Numbered from the stretch's first letter, positions 28,217-38,267 are shown. The stretch: 64,000 nt of DNA from Pseudoalteromonas phenolica (GCF_005876835.1 NZ_PPSW01000025.1:62001-126000), one strand, 5' to 3'. Program-made: numbers and translations. Notes: generated by a model from the letters alone, not told the origin.

Positions 28217-28960
28217 ATGTTTAAAAAAATCCTTGCATCTGTGGGTATCGGGGCTGCGAAGGTCGATACTATTTTAGAAACTGAACATTTATATCCAGGT
28301 CAAAAGTTTCAAGCACAAATTATTGTTGAAGGCGGAGATGTTGAGCAACAGGTATCCGGCTTAGAATTAGCCCTTATGACTCGAGTCAAAGTTGAATCAG
28401 ATGATGGCGAATACTTTACTAACCATGTTTTAGATAAATGGCGTATTTCAGAACAGTTTGTTATTGCACCAGGTGAAAAGAAAGTCATCCCATTCGAAGC
28501 AAGACTGCATTCAGAAACCCCAATTACTGAGTTGAACGCGGGTTACAATCATTCGTTCGTTTGGGTTGAAACTGGTCTGGATATTGATTTGGCCATTGAT
28601 CCTAACGACAAAGATACGCTGCACATTTACCCGAACGAAGCTGTGAAAGCCTGTATGCAGGCTATGGATAAGCTCGGATTTAGCTTAGTAAAAGCAGATG
28701 TTGAAAAAGGCTATCTGAGAGCTTCTAGTTTTCAATCAACGTCTGGTTGCTATCAAGAGTTAGAATATAGACCTAACACGCGTTCGTTATTTGGCATTCA
28801 AGAGATAGAGTTGTCATTTGTGCCTGAAGCGCACAAAACTCACGTGTTAATCGAACTTGATCGAGCCTTTAGAGGTGATGGGTATGTTGATTTAACCATC
28901 GAGCATGATCATGTGAATGTGTCTCAACTATGTGATCAATTAGAAAGACTATTTAACTAA
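28217..28960 (+). CDS. Spo0M-family protein (arrestin-like)
   Basis: The ATG at 28217 follows AGGAGAGG closely and starts MFKKILASVGIGAAKVDT, the standard SpoOM N-terminus, giving 247 aa. The protein has two beta-sandwich halves with the LYPGQKFQAQIIVEGGDVEQQVSGLEL and ISEQFVIAPGEKKVIPFEARL motifs, an arrestin-like fold. In Bacillus Spo0M affects sporulation control; in non-sporulating bacteria its role is unknown. It is monocistronic and ends in a strong terminator. Confidence 0.88.
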   Translation: MFKKILASVGIGAAKVDTILETEHLYPGQKFQAQIIVEGGDVEQQVSGLELALMTRVKVESDDGEYFTNHVLDKWRISEQFVIAPGEKKVIPFEARLHSETPITELNAGYNHSFVWVETGLDIDLAIDPNDKDTLHIYPNEAVKACMQAMDKLGFSLVKADVEKGYLRASSFQSTSGCYQELEYRPNTRSLFGIQEIELSFVPEAHKTHVLIELDRAFRGDGYVDLTIEHDHVNVSQLCDQLERLFN

Positions 28961-28981
28961 GTTAGTACGTCTTAATTTACT

Positions 28982-29012
28982 AAAAGCCTAGCTAGCATAG
29001 CTAGGCTTTTTT
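28982..29012 (+). terminator. Terminator after the Spo0M gene
   Basis: A 13-bp perfect stem AAAAGCCTAGCTA / TAGCTAGGCTTTT with a 3-nt loop and T tail. It lies 20 bp after the stop. Confidence 0.85.
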
Positions 29013-29025
29013 ATCGGTGAAAAGC

Positions 29026-29472
29026 ATGAAATGTTATGTAAAAAAATTCTCTGACTTAGATACGTTAACATTCTTCAAATTAGCGAAAGCAAGGGTAGAT
29101 ATTTTTGTTGTTGAGCAAGAATGTGCGTACCCTGAATTAGATGACGTTGATATTCTGGAAGAGACTCGACACATTTATTATTTAGATAGTGATGGAGAGG
29201 TTGTCGCTTATTCACGTTGCTATCAAAAAACTTCGCAGGTAACTGCGATTGGTAGAGTAATTATTACTGAGCCAAATAGAGGAAAAGGGCTAGCATCAAA
29301 ATTAATGAAGGAGTCATTGAGTGTATGCAAGCACCTTTGGCCTGATTATAAAGTACAATTGAGTGCGCAAACTCATCTAACCCCTTTTTATGAAAGTTTA
29401 GGATTCAAAGCGATATCTGACACTTATCTAGAAGATGGCATTCCACATACAGATATGGAATTAACACAATAA
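29026..29472 (+). CDS. GNAT-family N-acetyltransferase, ElaA type
   Basis: The 148-aa protein has the ElaA features FFKLAKARVDIFVVEQECAYPELDDVD and the acetyl-CoA binding loop RGKGLASKLM near residue 88, then FYESLGF. GNAT enzymes transfer acetyl from acetyl-CoA to an amine; the substrate of ElaA is not known. ATG 29026 is preceded by GGTGA, whereas an in-frame GTG at 29017 has no site. The stop codon lies within the following terminator. Confidence 0.87.
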   Translation: MKCYVKKFSDLDTLTFFKLAKARVDIFVVEQECAYPELDDVDILEETRHIYYLDSDGEVVAYSRCYQKTSQVTAIGRVIITEPNRGKGLASKLMKESLSVCKHLWPDYKVQLSAQTHLTPFYESLGFKAISDTYLEDGIPHTDMELTQ

Positions 29473-29499
29473 AAAAGCGAGTTCGATACTCGCTTTTTT
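29471..29499. terminator. Bidirectional terminator between elaA-like gene and NSS symporter
   Basis: AAAAAAGCGAGT / ACTCGCTTTTTT, 12-bp stem with a 5-nt loop, lies between convergent genes and can end both. Confidence 0.85.
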
Positions 29500-29518
29500 A
29501 ATAGGTCGCTAGCTCTGT

Positions 29519-30865
29519 TTAAAACGAATGAATAAACACCATAGCGATTGCAAGTGGGCATACAAACTTGATGTACCAAGGCCACACTTTCCAAAATAAT
29601 GTATTCTCAGCTTCTTTATGGCCATTTTTAATTTCGGCGAGCAAATTATTTCTATGCCAGATCCAGCCAACAAAGATACAACAAAGCATCCCGATTAACG
29701 GCTGAGAGAATTGAGTTGTTAAACTTACTACAAAACCAAACAATGCAGAGAAATTAAAAATAATAGTGAAACTGACAAGAGAGATGATCCCGCCAATTAT
29801 CCAAGTCGCTTGAACACGGCCTAAAGCAAATTTTTCTACAGCATAAGATACGGGTGCTTCAAGCATTGAAATAGACGACGTAAGGGCTGCAATACTCATC
29901 AGTGCAAAGAAGGCAAAGCCGACGAAGTAGCCAATATCGCCCATGCTTGAGAACAGAGCGGGTAGTACTTGGAATACTAGAGTATCTTCAGATAACAGGG
30001 CGCCAGATTCTGAGAAAATAGCCACACCTTGCGCTTGTGCGACATACATAGCAGGAATAATTAAAAGACCAGCCACAAATGCAATAAGTACATCGATAAG
30101 CGTGACATACGCACCCAATGAAACTAAGTTTTCTTTTTTGCTTATGTAAGAGCCATAAATAATCATCACACTTGTACCCAAAGACAGTGAGAAAAACGCT
30201 TGTCCAAGTGCGCTAACCAAAAGTTGCGGATCTAATAAAGAGTTAAAATCAGGCACTAAATAAGCTTTTAAGCCTTCCATTGCGCCTTCTTGAGTCATTA
30301 CATAGATAATAAGAAGCCCTAAAATACTCAGCAGGGCTGGCATCAGACGCTTTGACCACTTTTCAATGCCGTTTTCAACGCCTTTACTGATGATAGCAAT
30401 GGTCAGGATAATGAATAAACTAGTAAATATAAGGTCGCGTGGAAATGACTGAGTGTTAAGCCAAGTAGATGTACTTTCTAGGCCTGTCACTGCAGCAATC
30501 GGCTCTGCGGTAGCACTGAACATCCAGCCTGCAACAATGGCATAAAAGCTGAGGATCAAACCCGCGCAAATAATACCGCCAAAACCGACGATAAATGCGA
30601 ATTTTTTCTGTAATGGTGAGTTAGCTAATTTTTGTAATGAAGACACAGCGTTCGCTTGGCCATGACGACCAATGACTAATTCGGCCATTAAAGCCGGGTA
30701 AGCTAAACAAAAGGCCAAAATAAGATACACTAAAACGAATGCAGCGCCACCGTTAGAGGCAGTTTGAGTTGGGAAGCCCCAAATGTTACCAAGTCCAACA
30801 GCCGATCCTGCGGCAGCCATAATAAAGCCAAAGCGAGAACTGAACTCGCCTCTAATACTACTCAT
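29519..30865 (-). CDS. Sodium-dependent transporter of the NSS (SNF) family
   Basis: The 448-aa protein has about 11-12 membrane spans and the family signature GLGNIWGFPTQTASNGGAAF in the first one (Na and substrate site near residue 21), with SLSLGTSVMIIYGSYI in the TM6 region. NSS transporters of this bacterial size carry amino acids or small amines with Na. Substrate not deducible. It is monocistronic and converges on the ElaA-type gene. Confidence 0.93.
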   Translation of the reverse strand: MSSIRGEFSSRFGFIMAAAGSAVGLGNIWGFPTQTASNGGAAFVLVYLILAFCLAYPALMAELVIGRHGQANAVSSLQKLANSPLQKKFAFIVGFGGIICAGLILSFYAIVAGWMFSATAEPIAAVTGLESTSTWLNTQSFPRDLIFTSLFIILTIAIISKGVENGIEKWSKRLMPALLSILGLLIIYVMTQEGAMEGLKAYLVPDFNSLLDPQLLVSALGQAFFSLSLGTSVMIIYGSYISKKENLVSLGAYVTLIDVLIAFVAGLLIIPAMYVAQAQGVAIFSESGALLSEDTLVFQVLPALFSSMGDIGYFVGFAFFALMSIAALTSSISMLEAPVSYAVEKFALGRVQATWIIGGIISLVSFTIIFNFSALFGFVVSLTTQFSQPLIGMLCCIFVGWIWHRNNLLAEIKNGHKEAENTLFWKVWPWYIKFVCPLAIAMVFIHSF

Positions 30866-30920
30866 ATGTTGTTATTCTTTTATATTCTAAGGGATGGCTG
30901 ACAATCTACTGCAAATGATG

Positions 30921-30982
30921 AAAAATAAAAAGACCTTGTCTGAAATCAATACACCATAAATGATGATCAGTTAGGTCTTTTT
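30921..30982 (-). terminator. Terminator of the RstA/RstB-like operon
   Basis: AAAAAGACCT (30927) and AGGTCTTTTT (30973) pair around a long internal region that includes the kinase stop codon. Reading on minus the stem is followed by TTTTTATTTTTC. It serves the histidine kinase gene. Confidence 0.6.
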
Positions 30983-32256
30983 GGCAGTTGTATCGTAAAT
31001 TTAGCACCACCTAAGCTCTCAGACTGAGAAACAGAGACTTTCCCATGGTGCCAATCTAGCACTTTGCTGACAATAGCAAGTCCAAGCCCATAGCTTTTCC
31101 CGGCGCGATTTCGGTGATTCTCTTCTTGAAAGAAAGGACTAAATACTTTGTGCCAGTTCTCCGGCGCGATCCCCGGACCATCGTCTTCTATTTCTATAAA
31201 TATATATTGTGAGTCATAGTAACTAGAGATTTGAATGTGCTTGGTTGCAAAATCACAAGCATTACTGAGTAAGTTAGTAATGGCACGGGCTAACCAATGT
31301 AAGTCTGCGGTTATTTCGAATTTGGCATTTAGTTCTGTAAGCAACGACAGTTCGGCTTTTTGTAATTTAGGCTGTATTTGCAAGCTTACATCATGTAAAT
31401 AATGAGAGGCTTGTGTTGTTTCAAAATTTAATAAATGAGATTTTTGCTCGAGCGTTGCAAAGGATAAATATGACTTTAGCATATCTTCCATTTGATCTAA
31501 GTCTTTTTCCATTCTAAGCAGAATTTCATTCACCTTTTTATTGTCAGGCTCGTCTATCGCTGCATCCAAAGCGAAACGCATACAGGCAACAGGTGTTCTA
31601 ATGTCATGAGATAAACTTGAAGCCATAAGTTTGTTTTCTGCCACCAGCTTTTCAATTTTGCTCGCCATGCCATTAAATGTAAGCTCTACGTCTTTGATGT
31701 AAGTAAAATGGTTTGGCTCAATACGAGCCGAAAAATCACCGGCAGCAAACTGTTTCGCTTTACTCGTTAATACGTTTAACCTCTTTGCAAGCGGTGACAA
31801 TATGAACCACATAAAAGTACAAACGCCAGAATAAAATAACAAGGTCAGTAACATATCACTGTTTTGCTCATGTTCTGGTTTGGTTAGACGCAACTCGACA
31901 TAATCTGGCATAAGACTTTTGGATGACTTAAGTAGGTAAAAGCCTATCTCGTCTTCAAGCAATAAACCTTGTGGGGTAAACATTTCGTCTTTTAACTCAG
32001 AGGGCAGAGCAAGACTTTGCCCATCTTTATAACTTACATCTAGTGAAAACTCTTGACTGATGGTGTTGGCAAATGAAGCTCGTAGCTTCACAGGTTGTCT
32101 TTCCAACTGTTTGATAAACCCACCCGTGATATTACGTTGCCACATGAAGTTATCATCTGGTGAGAAAGCTTGTTGATTAAACGTATCGATTAACCATCCA
32201 AGCACCACAATAGACAATAGCGCACTAGCGAGTAAATACAGGTAAAGTTTTTTCAA
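30967..32256 (-). CDS. RstB-like sensor histidine kinase
   Basis: The 429-aa protein has an N-terminal membrane segment (about 1-20), a ~115-residue periplasmic region, a second segment near 140-160, HAMP, the H-box SHDIRTPVA near residue 217, N-box NLLSNACDFA, and DDGPGI and GLGLAI of the catalytic domain. Length and layout match RstB. It is the partner of the upstream regulator; a hairpin in the 73-bp gap suggests lower expression of the kinase than of the regulator. RstB responds to acid or low Mg in enterobacteria, but the signal here is unknown. Confidence 0.88.
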   Translation of the reverse strand: MKKLYLYLLASALLSIVVLGWLIDTFNQQAFSPDDNFMWQRNITGGFIKQLERQPVKLRASFANTISQEFSLDVSYKDGQSLALPSELKDEMFTPQGLLLEDEIGFYLLKSSKSLMPDYVELRLTKPEHEQNSDMLLTLLFYSGVCTFMWFILSPLAKRLNVLTSKAKQFAAGDFSARIEPNHFTYIKDVELTFNGMASKIEKLVAENKLMASSLSHDIRTPVACMRFALDAAIDEPDNKKVNEILLRMEKDLDQMEDMLKSYLSFATLEQKSHLLNFETTQASHYLHDVSLQIQPKLQKAELSLLTELNAKFEITADLHWLARAITNLLSNACDFATKHIQISSYYDSQYIFIEIEDDGPGIAPENWHKVFSPFFQEENHRNRAGKSYGLGLAIVSKVLDWHHGKVSVSQSESLGGAKFTIQLPKRPN

Positions 32257-32281
32257 ATTGGCAACACCAAATTATAGATAG

Positions 32282-32311
32282 TAAAAACCAACATGGTTAA
32301 GTATGTTGGTT
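32282..32311 (-). terminator. Hairpin inside the two-component operon
   Basis: AACCAACAT / ATGTTGGTT, 9 bp with an 8-nt loop, is followed on minus by TTTTTAC. It lies between the regulator stop and the kinase start and may act as an attenuating terminator. Confidence 0.55.
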
Positions 32312-32329
32312 ATAAAAAAGGCGGCAGGC

Positions 32330-33037
32330 TTACCAAGCTGTAGGGACCATTAAGTAGCCTTTGCCCCAGACAGTTTTGAATTTTTCTGGGTGCTGGGGGT
32401 CGTCATTAAATTTCTTTCTGAGTGCTGATATAAGCACATCGACACTTCTGTCTAAGCCATCATATTCTCGGCCTTTAGTGGCTTTAAATACCGCATCTCG
32501 TGACACGACTTCCCCCGCATTACTAGCTAAAAAGTGCAGTAATAAATACTCAGCGCTAGAAATTGCAACTTCAGCTCCGTCAATCGTTACTTTTCGTGCG
32601 AGTGTATCTATGTGTAATGCACCAACTTGAATGTTGTCATCATCGACCTCGGTTGTGGAAGATGATTGTTCTGCAGCTCTGAGTAGAGATTTGATCCTTG
32701 CAAGCAGCGCACGAGGTCTAACAGGTTTGATAACATAATCACTTGCACCTACTTCTAACCCAATGACTTCGTCCATCTCTTCATCTTTTGCGGTCATCAT
32801 AACGATAGGTTTATTGTAGAATTGACGCAGATCTCGGCAAACGCTTATGCCATCTTGCCCTGGAAGCATAATATCAAGCAGTACAATATCTGGAGAGACG
32901 TCTTTTACCATAGCAACAGCTTTATCGCCTCTGTGGCAAATATGTGTTGTATAGCCTTGGTTATCTAGGTATTCAGCAACCCATTGGGCCAAAGACTCAT
33001 CATCTTCAACAAGTAAAATAGTGGCGTAGTTTTCCAT
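32330..33037 (-). CDS. RstA-like OmpR-family response regulator
   Basis: The 235-aa protein starts at an ATG at 33037 preceded by GAGGGAAAC. The receiver has acidic residues 11-13 (EDD), Asp55 in LLDIMLPGQDG, and Lys in YVIKPVRP. The winged helix ends YDGLDRSVDVLISALRKKF and KTVWGKGYLMVPTAW, closest to RstA of enterobacteria. It should regulate transcription upon phosphorylation by the downstream kinase. A hairpin separates the two genes. Confidence 0.9.
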   Translation of the reverse strand: MENYATILLVEDDESLAQWVAEYLDNQGYTTHICHRGDKAVAMVKDVSPDIVLLDIMLPGQDGISVCRDLRQFYNKPIVMMTAKDEEMDEVIGLEVGASDYVIKPVRPRALLARIKSLLRAAEQSSSTTEVDDDNIQVGALHIDTLARKVTIDGAEVAISSAEYLLLHFLASNAGEVVSRDAVFKATKGREYDGLDRSVDVLISALRKKFNDDPQHPEKFKTVWGKGYLMVPTAW

Positions 33038-33168
33038 GTTTCCCTCACTAAAACCAATCACTTAAAAATGTAGTATACATCTACAGTGAAGGTATTCAGG
33101 CAATTTTATTGTGGCTTAATTATAAGAATTATAAGCAATAAAACCGCTTGAATACTGTAAAAAAATGT

Positions 33169-33975
33169 TTAGCGCACTTTTAACTTGCCCATTAACTCGG
33201 CAATGAGGTGGGCTTCTATGTCATTTGTCACCGCTGAAACCTCTTGGTTAGTGCATAAACCAGACACTTTAGTTAAAGGAGTGGTTTGATATGCAACTTG
33301 ATATGTAGGCACAGACACCTTTTGCTCAAACCGCTGTTTACGTGCGGCTTCCGTATTGTGCAAGTTGATAAAATCGACAACGGCCTGCTCATTAGTGACT
33401 ACCTGTTGCTGGGTAAACTTATATATAAGAGGTTTATCAATAAACGTGTGGCTGGATATACTCGCTTGAGCAATCCAAACGACATCGGCACTTTGTTTGT
33501 GATTTAAGCGAAAGCTTACTTTGATTTCATAGTTACTACATTGTTTTGATTGATTACTTTCTATAACTGGCGCAGTGTGAGGCTTAATCTTTTTCTTCGC
33601 TTCGAGCTGTAAGTCTATATCATTGGTTCTTTCTACTGAAAGTTGCTGCACGGTAAGAATGTAATCGGCATCGTTACTATCGGCTACTACTAAACCAAGC
33701 TCAGAAAGTTGCTTTACTACGAGTTGGTATTGTAACTGCGTTAATTGAAGAGACTTAGGGTCAACCCAAACACGATTGTTTTTGTAAATTGGATGCGCGG
33801 GGAGCTGCACTGACTTAATTTTTACAGGGTTTTGTTTTGCGTTGTAGGTTAGGAAAACAACTTCTTTTTTTAGCAAAGGCTTTTTAGGTAAATTAAGTTC
33901 TGGCGCCAACTGAGGGGTAAAACTACATGCAGAACTAAGTAATAAACCAACTCCAAGTATCGATAACTTACGCAT
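33169..33975 (-). CDS. Putative lipoprotein, function unknown
   Basis: The 268-aa product has a signal peptide with lipobox SSAC (Cys17), then a mostly beta-rich, basic domain with no motif I recognise; ADYILTVQQLSVER and QCSNYEIKVSFRL are the most conserved-looking stretches. It is divergent from the class C serine hydrolase across ~90 bp, so the two may share a regulatory region. It has no membrane span besides the lipid anchor. Function not inferred. Confidence 0.65.
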   Translation of the reverse strand: MRKLSILGVGLLLSSACSFTPQLAPELNLPKKPLLKKEVVFLTYNAKQNPVKIKSVQLPAHPIYKNNRVWVDPKSLQLTQLQYQLVVKQLSELGLVVADSNDADYILTVQQLSVERTNDIDLQLEAKKKIKPHTAPVIESNQSKQCSNYEIKVSFRLNHKQSADVVWIAQASISSHTFIDKPLIYKFTQQQVVTNEQAVVDFINLHNTEAARKQRFEQKVSVPTYQVAYQTTPLTKVSGLCTNQEVSAVTNDIEAHLIAELMGKLKVR

Positions 33976-34066
33976 TAAAATTCCTCAGATTAATAATTTA
34001 TGCCCAAACACAAGACAACAAACGACAAAATGTTAGAATGCCGTTATGAAAACAGGAGCAATTTTT

Positions 34067-35236
34067 ATGAAGACCCTGATTTACGCAGTTATGGGGCTCT
34101 TCACCGTTGAATGTTTGGCATTAAATAAAAACAACAACGCCGAGCAGCAACAGTGGCAGCAATTTGTAAATCGCTATTCTAAGCAAGTCGAAACAAAACT
34201 AAAAGAAAAATCCATTCCTGGTGCGGCATTAAGTATCGTTCAAGGTGATGATAGTTATTTTCAAAAAGGATTTGGTCGAACAAAAGTCAAACAAGGCAGA
34301 AAAGTTGATGCGCATACACGATTTCGTTTGGCGTCAGTCTCAAAAACGTTTGCAGGCTCGCTGAGCGCTAAATTAGCAACGGAAGGGAAAATCGACCTAG
34401 ACCGTGAAATCAGTCATTATCTCCCACAAGCGCGTGAGTCAAAGTTTGAAAATTTAAAAGTCTACAATTTATTAAGCCATTCTAGCGGCATAGTGCCTAA
34501 TGCCTACGATAATCTGGTTGAATCTAGAATGAGTTACATAGATATCACAGATAAGCTTTTTGATATTCAACCGATATGTAAACCCAGCATCTGTTACGGC
34601 TATCAGAATGTGATGTTTAGTCTTATCGATAGGGTAATACAAGCAAAAACAGGATTAGATTACAAAACCTGGATTGAAGAGTTTTTATTTGCGCCTTTAG
34701 GAATGCGCGACGGCGGTGTTGGTTTAAAAAATTTAACAAAAGATAGAAACTTCGCAGCGCCTCACGTTTTAGGCAGAAAACGTTGGCATACAGCTAGATT
34801 AAAGAGCAATTATTACAAAGTACTGCCTGCTGCAGGGGTGAATGCGAGCGCGGCAGATATGGTCTTTTGGCTAAAAGCGCAATTGGGGCATTTTCCAGAA
34901 GTACTGTCATTAGATGCATTGACTGTGCAATCTCGGCCTTATGTACAAACAAAAAGAGAACTTAAAAGAAGAATTTGGCGTAAACATGTTAAAGAAGCAC
35001 ATTATGGCTTAGGTTGGCGCATATATGACTTTGAAGGCACATTATTGTTCTATCATAGTGGCTGGGTTCAGGGTTACCGCACTGATATTGTGGTCATTCC
35101 TTCAATGAACATAGGCTATAGTATGCTACTTAATGCTGAAAGTGGTTTGATAAATGAATTAACAGTTGAGTTTATCAAGCAGGCGATTGAGTGGAAGGAG
35201 ACGTCAACAGCAAATGCTGTTGACGAGGAAGCTTAG
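34067..35236 (+). CDS. Secreted class C beta-lactamase-like serine hydrolase
   Basis: The 389-aa precursor starts at an ATG at 34067 with ACAGGAG upstream. It has a signal peptide ending near ECLA, the SxxK active-site motif Ser90-Val-Ser-Lys93 (RLASVSKTF), the YxN motif Tyr179-Gln-Asn181, and an HSGW third motif near residue 335. Such proteins include penicillin-binding DD-peptidases, esterases and true AmpC enzymes; the sequence alone does not distinguish them. The 3' end overlaps the convergent yhbY stop by 4 bp. Confidence 0.86.
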   Translation: MKTLIYAVMGLFTVECLALNKNNNAEQQQWQQFVNRYSKQVETKLKEKSIPGAALSIVQGDDSYFQKGFGRTKVKQGRKVDAHTRFRLASVSKTFAGSLSAKLATEGKIDLDREISHYLPQARESKFENLKVYNLLSHSSGIVPNAYDNLVESRMSYIDITDKLFDIQPICKPSICYGYQNVMFSLIDRVIQAKTGLDYKTWIEEFLFAPLGMRDGGVGLKNLTKDRNFAAPHVLGRKRWHTARLKSNYYKVLPAAGVNASAADMVFWLKAQLGHFPEVLSLDALTVQSRPYVQTKRELKRRIWRKHVKEAHYGLGWRIYDFEGTLLFYHSGWVQGYRTDIVVIPSMNIGYSMLLNAESGLINELTVEFIKQAIEWKETSTANAVDEEA

Positions 35237-35526
35237 CGAGGTAGTTGAATTTTCTTCTCTTCGCTTTGGCGATATAGCACGATAACGTGACCAATAACTT
35301 GTACTTTATGCGCTTTTGTTTCTCTTACAATTGCGTCAAAAATGAGTTGTTTCGTTTCTCTGTCATTCGTCGGTACTTTCACTTTGATTAATTCGTGAAT
35401 GTCTAAAGAATGATCAATTTCTAACATTACGCCTTCAGTTAGCCCATTTGCACCAAGTAAAACAACTGGTTTTAGTGGGTGAGCTAGACCTTTTAGGTAC
35501 TGTTTCTGTTTATTTGATAATGTCAT
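35233..35526 (-). CDS. yhbY: RNA-binding protein YhbY (CRM domain)
   Basis: The 97-aa protein is a single CRM domain (LSNKQKQYLKGLAHPLKPVVLLG, GLTEGVMLEIDHSLDIHELIKVKV). E. coli YhbY associates with pre-50S ribosomal particles. Its location, divergent from rlmE and ftsH, is the usual gammaproteobacterial order. It ends 4 bp inside the convergent serine hydrolase gene. Confidence 0.94.
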   Translation of the reverse strand: MTLSNKQKQYLKGLAHPLKPVVLLGANGLTEGVMLEIDHSLDIHELIKVKVPTNDRETKQLIFDAIVRETKAHKVQVIGHVIVLYRQSEEKKIQLPR

Positions 35527-35610
35527 ATTGGTAATATTTACTAATCTTAGGCTTGAATTATCGCTATTCTACCGCCATCTACAGAATATTACTAATGAGT
35601 TGCAGTTAAT

Positions 35611-36240
35611 ATGGCAAATAAAAAGCACTCAGCGAGCTCAAAACGCTGGTTAAAAGAACATGTTGATGACCCTTATGTTCATGAAGCACAAAAACGTGGT
35701 TTCCGTTCACGTGCGATTTTCAAATTAGAAGAAATACAGCAAAAAGATAAATTGCTCAGATCTGGAATGACTGTAGTGGATCTGGGAGCTGCGCCAGGAA
35801 GTTGGTCGCAATATTTAGCTGAAGAAGTGAGTGATAAAGGTCAGGTCATAGCATGTGATATCTTACCAATGGATTCACTGGCAGGCGTAGACTTTTTACA
35901 AGGTGACTTTAGAGAAGAATCTGTACTCGATGCATTATTAGACCGTATCAACGGTAAAAATGTTGACGTTGTCTTTTCTGATATGGCACCGAATATGAGT
36001 GGCAACATGAGCACAGACCAAGCTGGCAGTATGTATTTAGTTGAGCTAGCGTTAGACATGTGCCATCAGGTATTAAAACCAAATGGTGCATTTGCAGTAA
36101 AAGTTTTCCAAGGTGAAGGTTTTGATCAATTTGTACAAGAAGTACGTAATTGTTTTAAAGTAGTCAAAATTCGTAAACCAAAAGCATCGCGTCCACGATC
36201 TAGGGAAGTATATATAGTGGCGACAGGCTACAAACTGTAG
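35611..36240 (+). CDS. rlmE: 23S rRNA 2'-O-methyltransferase RlmE (FtsJ)
   Basis: The 209-aa protein has SAM motif [23 protein letters not shown], and KVFQGEG, with the K-D-K-E type catalytic residues of FtsJ. It methylates U2552 of 23S rRNA at the 2'-hydroxyl in late 50S assembly. It precedes ftsH by 60 bp as in E. coli. Length equals that of E. coli RlmE. Confidence 0.96.
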   Translation: MANKKHSASSKRWLKEHVDDPYVHEAQKRGFRSRAIFKLEEIQQKDKLLRSGMTVVDLGAAPGSWSQYLAEEVSDKGQVIACDILPMDSLAGVDFLQGDFREESVLDALLDRINGKNVDVVFSDMAPNMSGNMSTDQAGSMYLVELALDMCHQVLKPNGAFAVKVFQGEGFDQFVQEVRNCFKVVKIRKPKASRPRSREVYIVATGYKL

Positions 36241-36300
36241 TACAGTTGAAGTGCATTATAGTTGAATTTAAATAATTTTTAGATACAAGAGGTTAACTCC

Positions 36301-38253
36301 TTGAGCGACATGGCAAAGAACTTAATACTCTGGTTGGTTATCGCAGTAGTGCTGATGACCGTGTTCCAGAGCTTCAATGGAAACGATCAAATCGATCGTC
36401 AAACGAGTTACACGCAGTTTGTAAAAGAAGTGCGTAGCGGTGCAGTACGTGATGTCAATATCGACAGAAGTACAGGCACTATCTCAGGTGTAAAAGGAAA
36501 CGGAGAACGCTTCCAGACGATCATGCCTATGTATGATGAGGATTTAATTAACGACTTGCTTAAAAACGATGTAAACGTAAAAGGCGTTGCACCTGAAGAG
36601 CAGTCTTTCTTAGCAAACATCTTTATCTCATGGTTCCCAATGTTACTGCTTATTGGTGTATGGATTTTCTTCATGCGTCAAATGCAAGGCGGTGGCGGCA
36701 AAGGCGCTATGTCATTTGGTAAGAGCAAGGCTCGTCTAATGGGCGAAGACCAAGTTAAAACCACATTTGCAGATGTTGCTGGCTGTGACGAAGCAAAAGA
36801 AGACGTTACTGAGCTTGTAGATTTCTTACGTGACCCTTCTAAATTCCAAAAATTAGGTGGTAGCATTCCTAAGGGCGTACTGATGGTAGGTCCTCCAGGT
36901 ACTGGTAAAACACTACTTGCGAAAGCAGTTGCTGGTGAAGCGAAAGTACCTTTCTTCACAATTTCAGGTTCTGACTTTGTTGAAATGTTCGTAGGTGTGG
37001 GTGCTTCACGTGTTCGTGATATGTTCGAACAAGCCAAAAAAGCGGCACCTTGTATCATCTTTATCGATGAGATTGATGCAGTTGGTCGTAAGCGTGGTGC
37101 TGGCATGGGCGGTGGTCACGATGAACGTGAACAAACACTAAACCAGATGCTTGTAGAAATGGATGGTTTTGAAGGTAATGAAGGCATTATCGTTATTGCT
37201 GCGACTAACCGCCCAGACGTACTTGACCCTGCACTACTTCGTCCTGGTCGTTTTGACCGTCAAGTTGTGGTTGGTTTACCAGACATCAGAGGCCGTGAGC
37301 AAATTCTTAACGTTCACATGCGCAAAGTACCGCTTGATGAAAATGTACAAGCATCGGTGATTGCACGTGGTACACCTGGTTTCTCAGGTGCAGACCTTGC
37401 TAACCTTGTAAATGAGGCTGCATTATTTGCTGCTCGAGGTAATAAGCGTAAGGTGAGCATGGCTGAATTCGATGCTGCAAAAGATAAGATCATGATGGGT
37501 GCTGAGCGTAAGTCTATGGTGATGAGCGAGCACGAGAAAGAAATGACTGCTTATCATGAAGCAGGTCACGCAATTGTTGGTCGTTTAGTGCCAGAGCATG
37601 ACCCAGTTTACAAAGTATCAATCATTCCTCGTGGCCGCGCACTGGGTGTGACAATGTACTTACCTGAGCAAGACCGAGTAAGTCATTCTAAAGAACATTT
37701 AGAATCTATGCTTTCAAGCCTATATGGCGGTCGAATTGCAGAAGCATTGATTTATGGTGATGACAAAGTAACCACTGGTGCGAGTAACGACATCGAGCGT
37801 GCAACAGACATCGCTAAGAAAATGGTTACTCAGTGGGGCTTAAGTTCTAAACTGGGTCCTCAGATGTACTTAGAAGAGCAAGGCGAAATGTATATGGGCG
37901 GCGGCTCTCACCGCATGTCAGGCATGTCAGATGAAACAGCTAAATTGATTGACTCTGAAATCAAAGACTTTGTTACTCGCAACTACGATCGTGCTGAGCA
38001 AATCTTAAAAGATAACATGGATATCCTGCACACCATGAAAGATGCGTTAATGAAGTACGAAACCATCGATGCGGGTCAAATTGACGACCTGATGGAGCGT
38101 AAACAGGTTCGTCCTCCTCGTGATGCGCATGATCAAAAGCCTGAACCGAAAGCTAAGGTTGACTCGAAGCCTGAAGCTAAGTCGGAGCCTGAATCAAACG
38201 AGTCAGAGCTAGCATCGAGACCAACAAATGAGCTTGATGATAGCAAAGAGTAA
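36301..38253 (+). CDS. ftsH: ATP-dependent zinc metalloprotease FtsH
   Basis: The 650-aa membrane protein has two membrane segments (about 8-25 and 103-121), Walker A GPPGTGKT near residue 200, the SRH region, and the zinc site HEAGH (His419, Glu420, His423). It degrades misfolded membrane proteins and regulators such as LpxC. AAGAGG at 36288-36293 is ideally spaced for the TTG at 36301 rather than the in-frame ATG at 36310, so translation likely starts [12 protein letters not shown] charged Lys/Pro/Glu tail (about 605-650) replaces the E. coli tail. Confidence 0.97.
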   Translation: MSDMAKNLILWLVIAVVLMTVFQSFNGNDQIDRQTSYTQFVKEVRSGAVRDVNIDRSTGTISGVKGNGERFQTIMPMYDEDLINDLLKNDVNVKGVAPEEQSFLANIFISWFPMLLLIGVWIFFMRQMQGGGGKGAMSFGKSKARLMGEDQVKTTFADVAGCDEAKEDVTELVDFLRDPSKFQKLGGSIPKGVLMVGPPGTGKTLLAKAVAGEAKVPFFTISGSDFVEMFVGVGASRVRDMFEQAKKAAPCIIFIDEIDAVGRKRGAGMGGGHDEREQTLNQMLVEMDGFEGNEGIIVIAATNRPDVLDPALLRPGRFDRQVVVGLPDIRGREQILNVHMRKVPLDENVQASVIARGTPGFSGADLANLVNEAALFAARGNKRKVSMAEFDAAKDKIMMGAERKSMVMSEHEKEMTAYHEAGHAIVGRLVPEHDPVYKVSIIPRGRALGVTMYLPEQDRVSHSKEHLESMLSSLYGGRIAEALIYGDDKVTTGASNDIERATDIAKKMVTQWGLSSKLGPQMYLEEQGEMYMGGGSHRMSGMSDETAKLIDSEIKDFVTRNYDRAEQILKDNMDILHTMKDALMKYETIDAGQIDDLMERKQVRPPRDAHDQKPEPKAKVDSKPEAKSEPESNESELASRPTNELDDSKE

Positions 38254-38267
38254 TTAATCTCAATAAG

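Noticed and set aside
36678-37106. A 142-codon minus-strand frame within ftsH
   Set aside because: It mirrors the conserved AAA domain codons; a shadow of ftsH.
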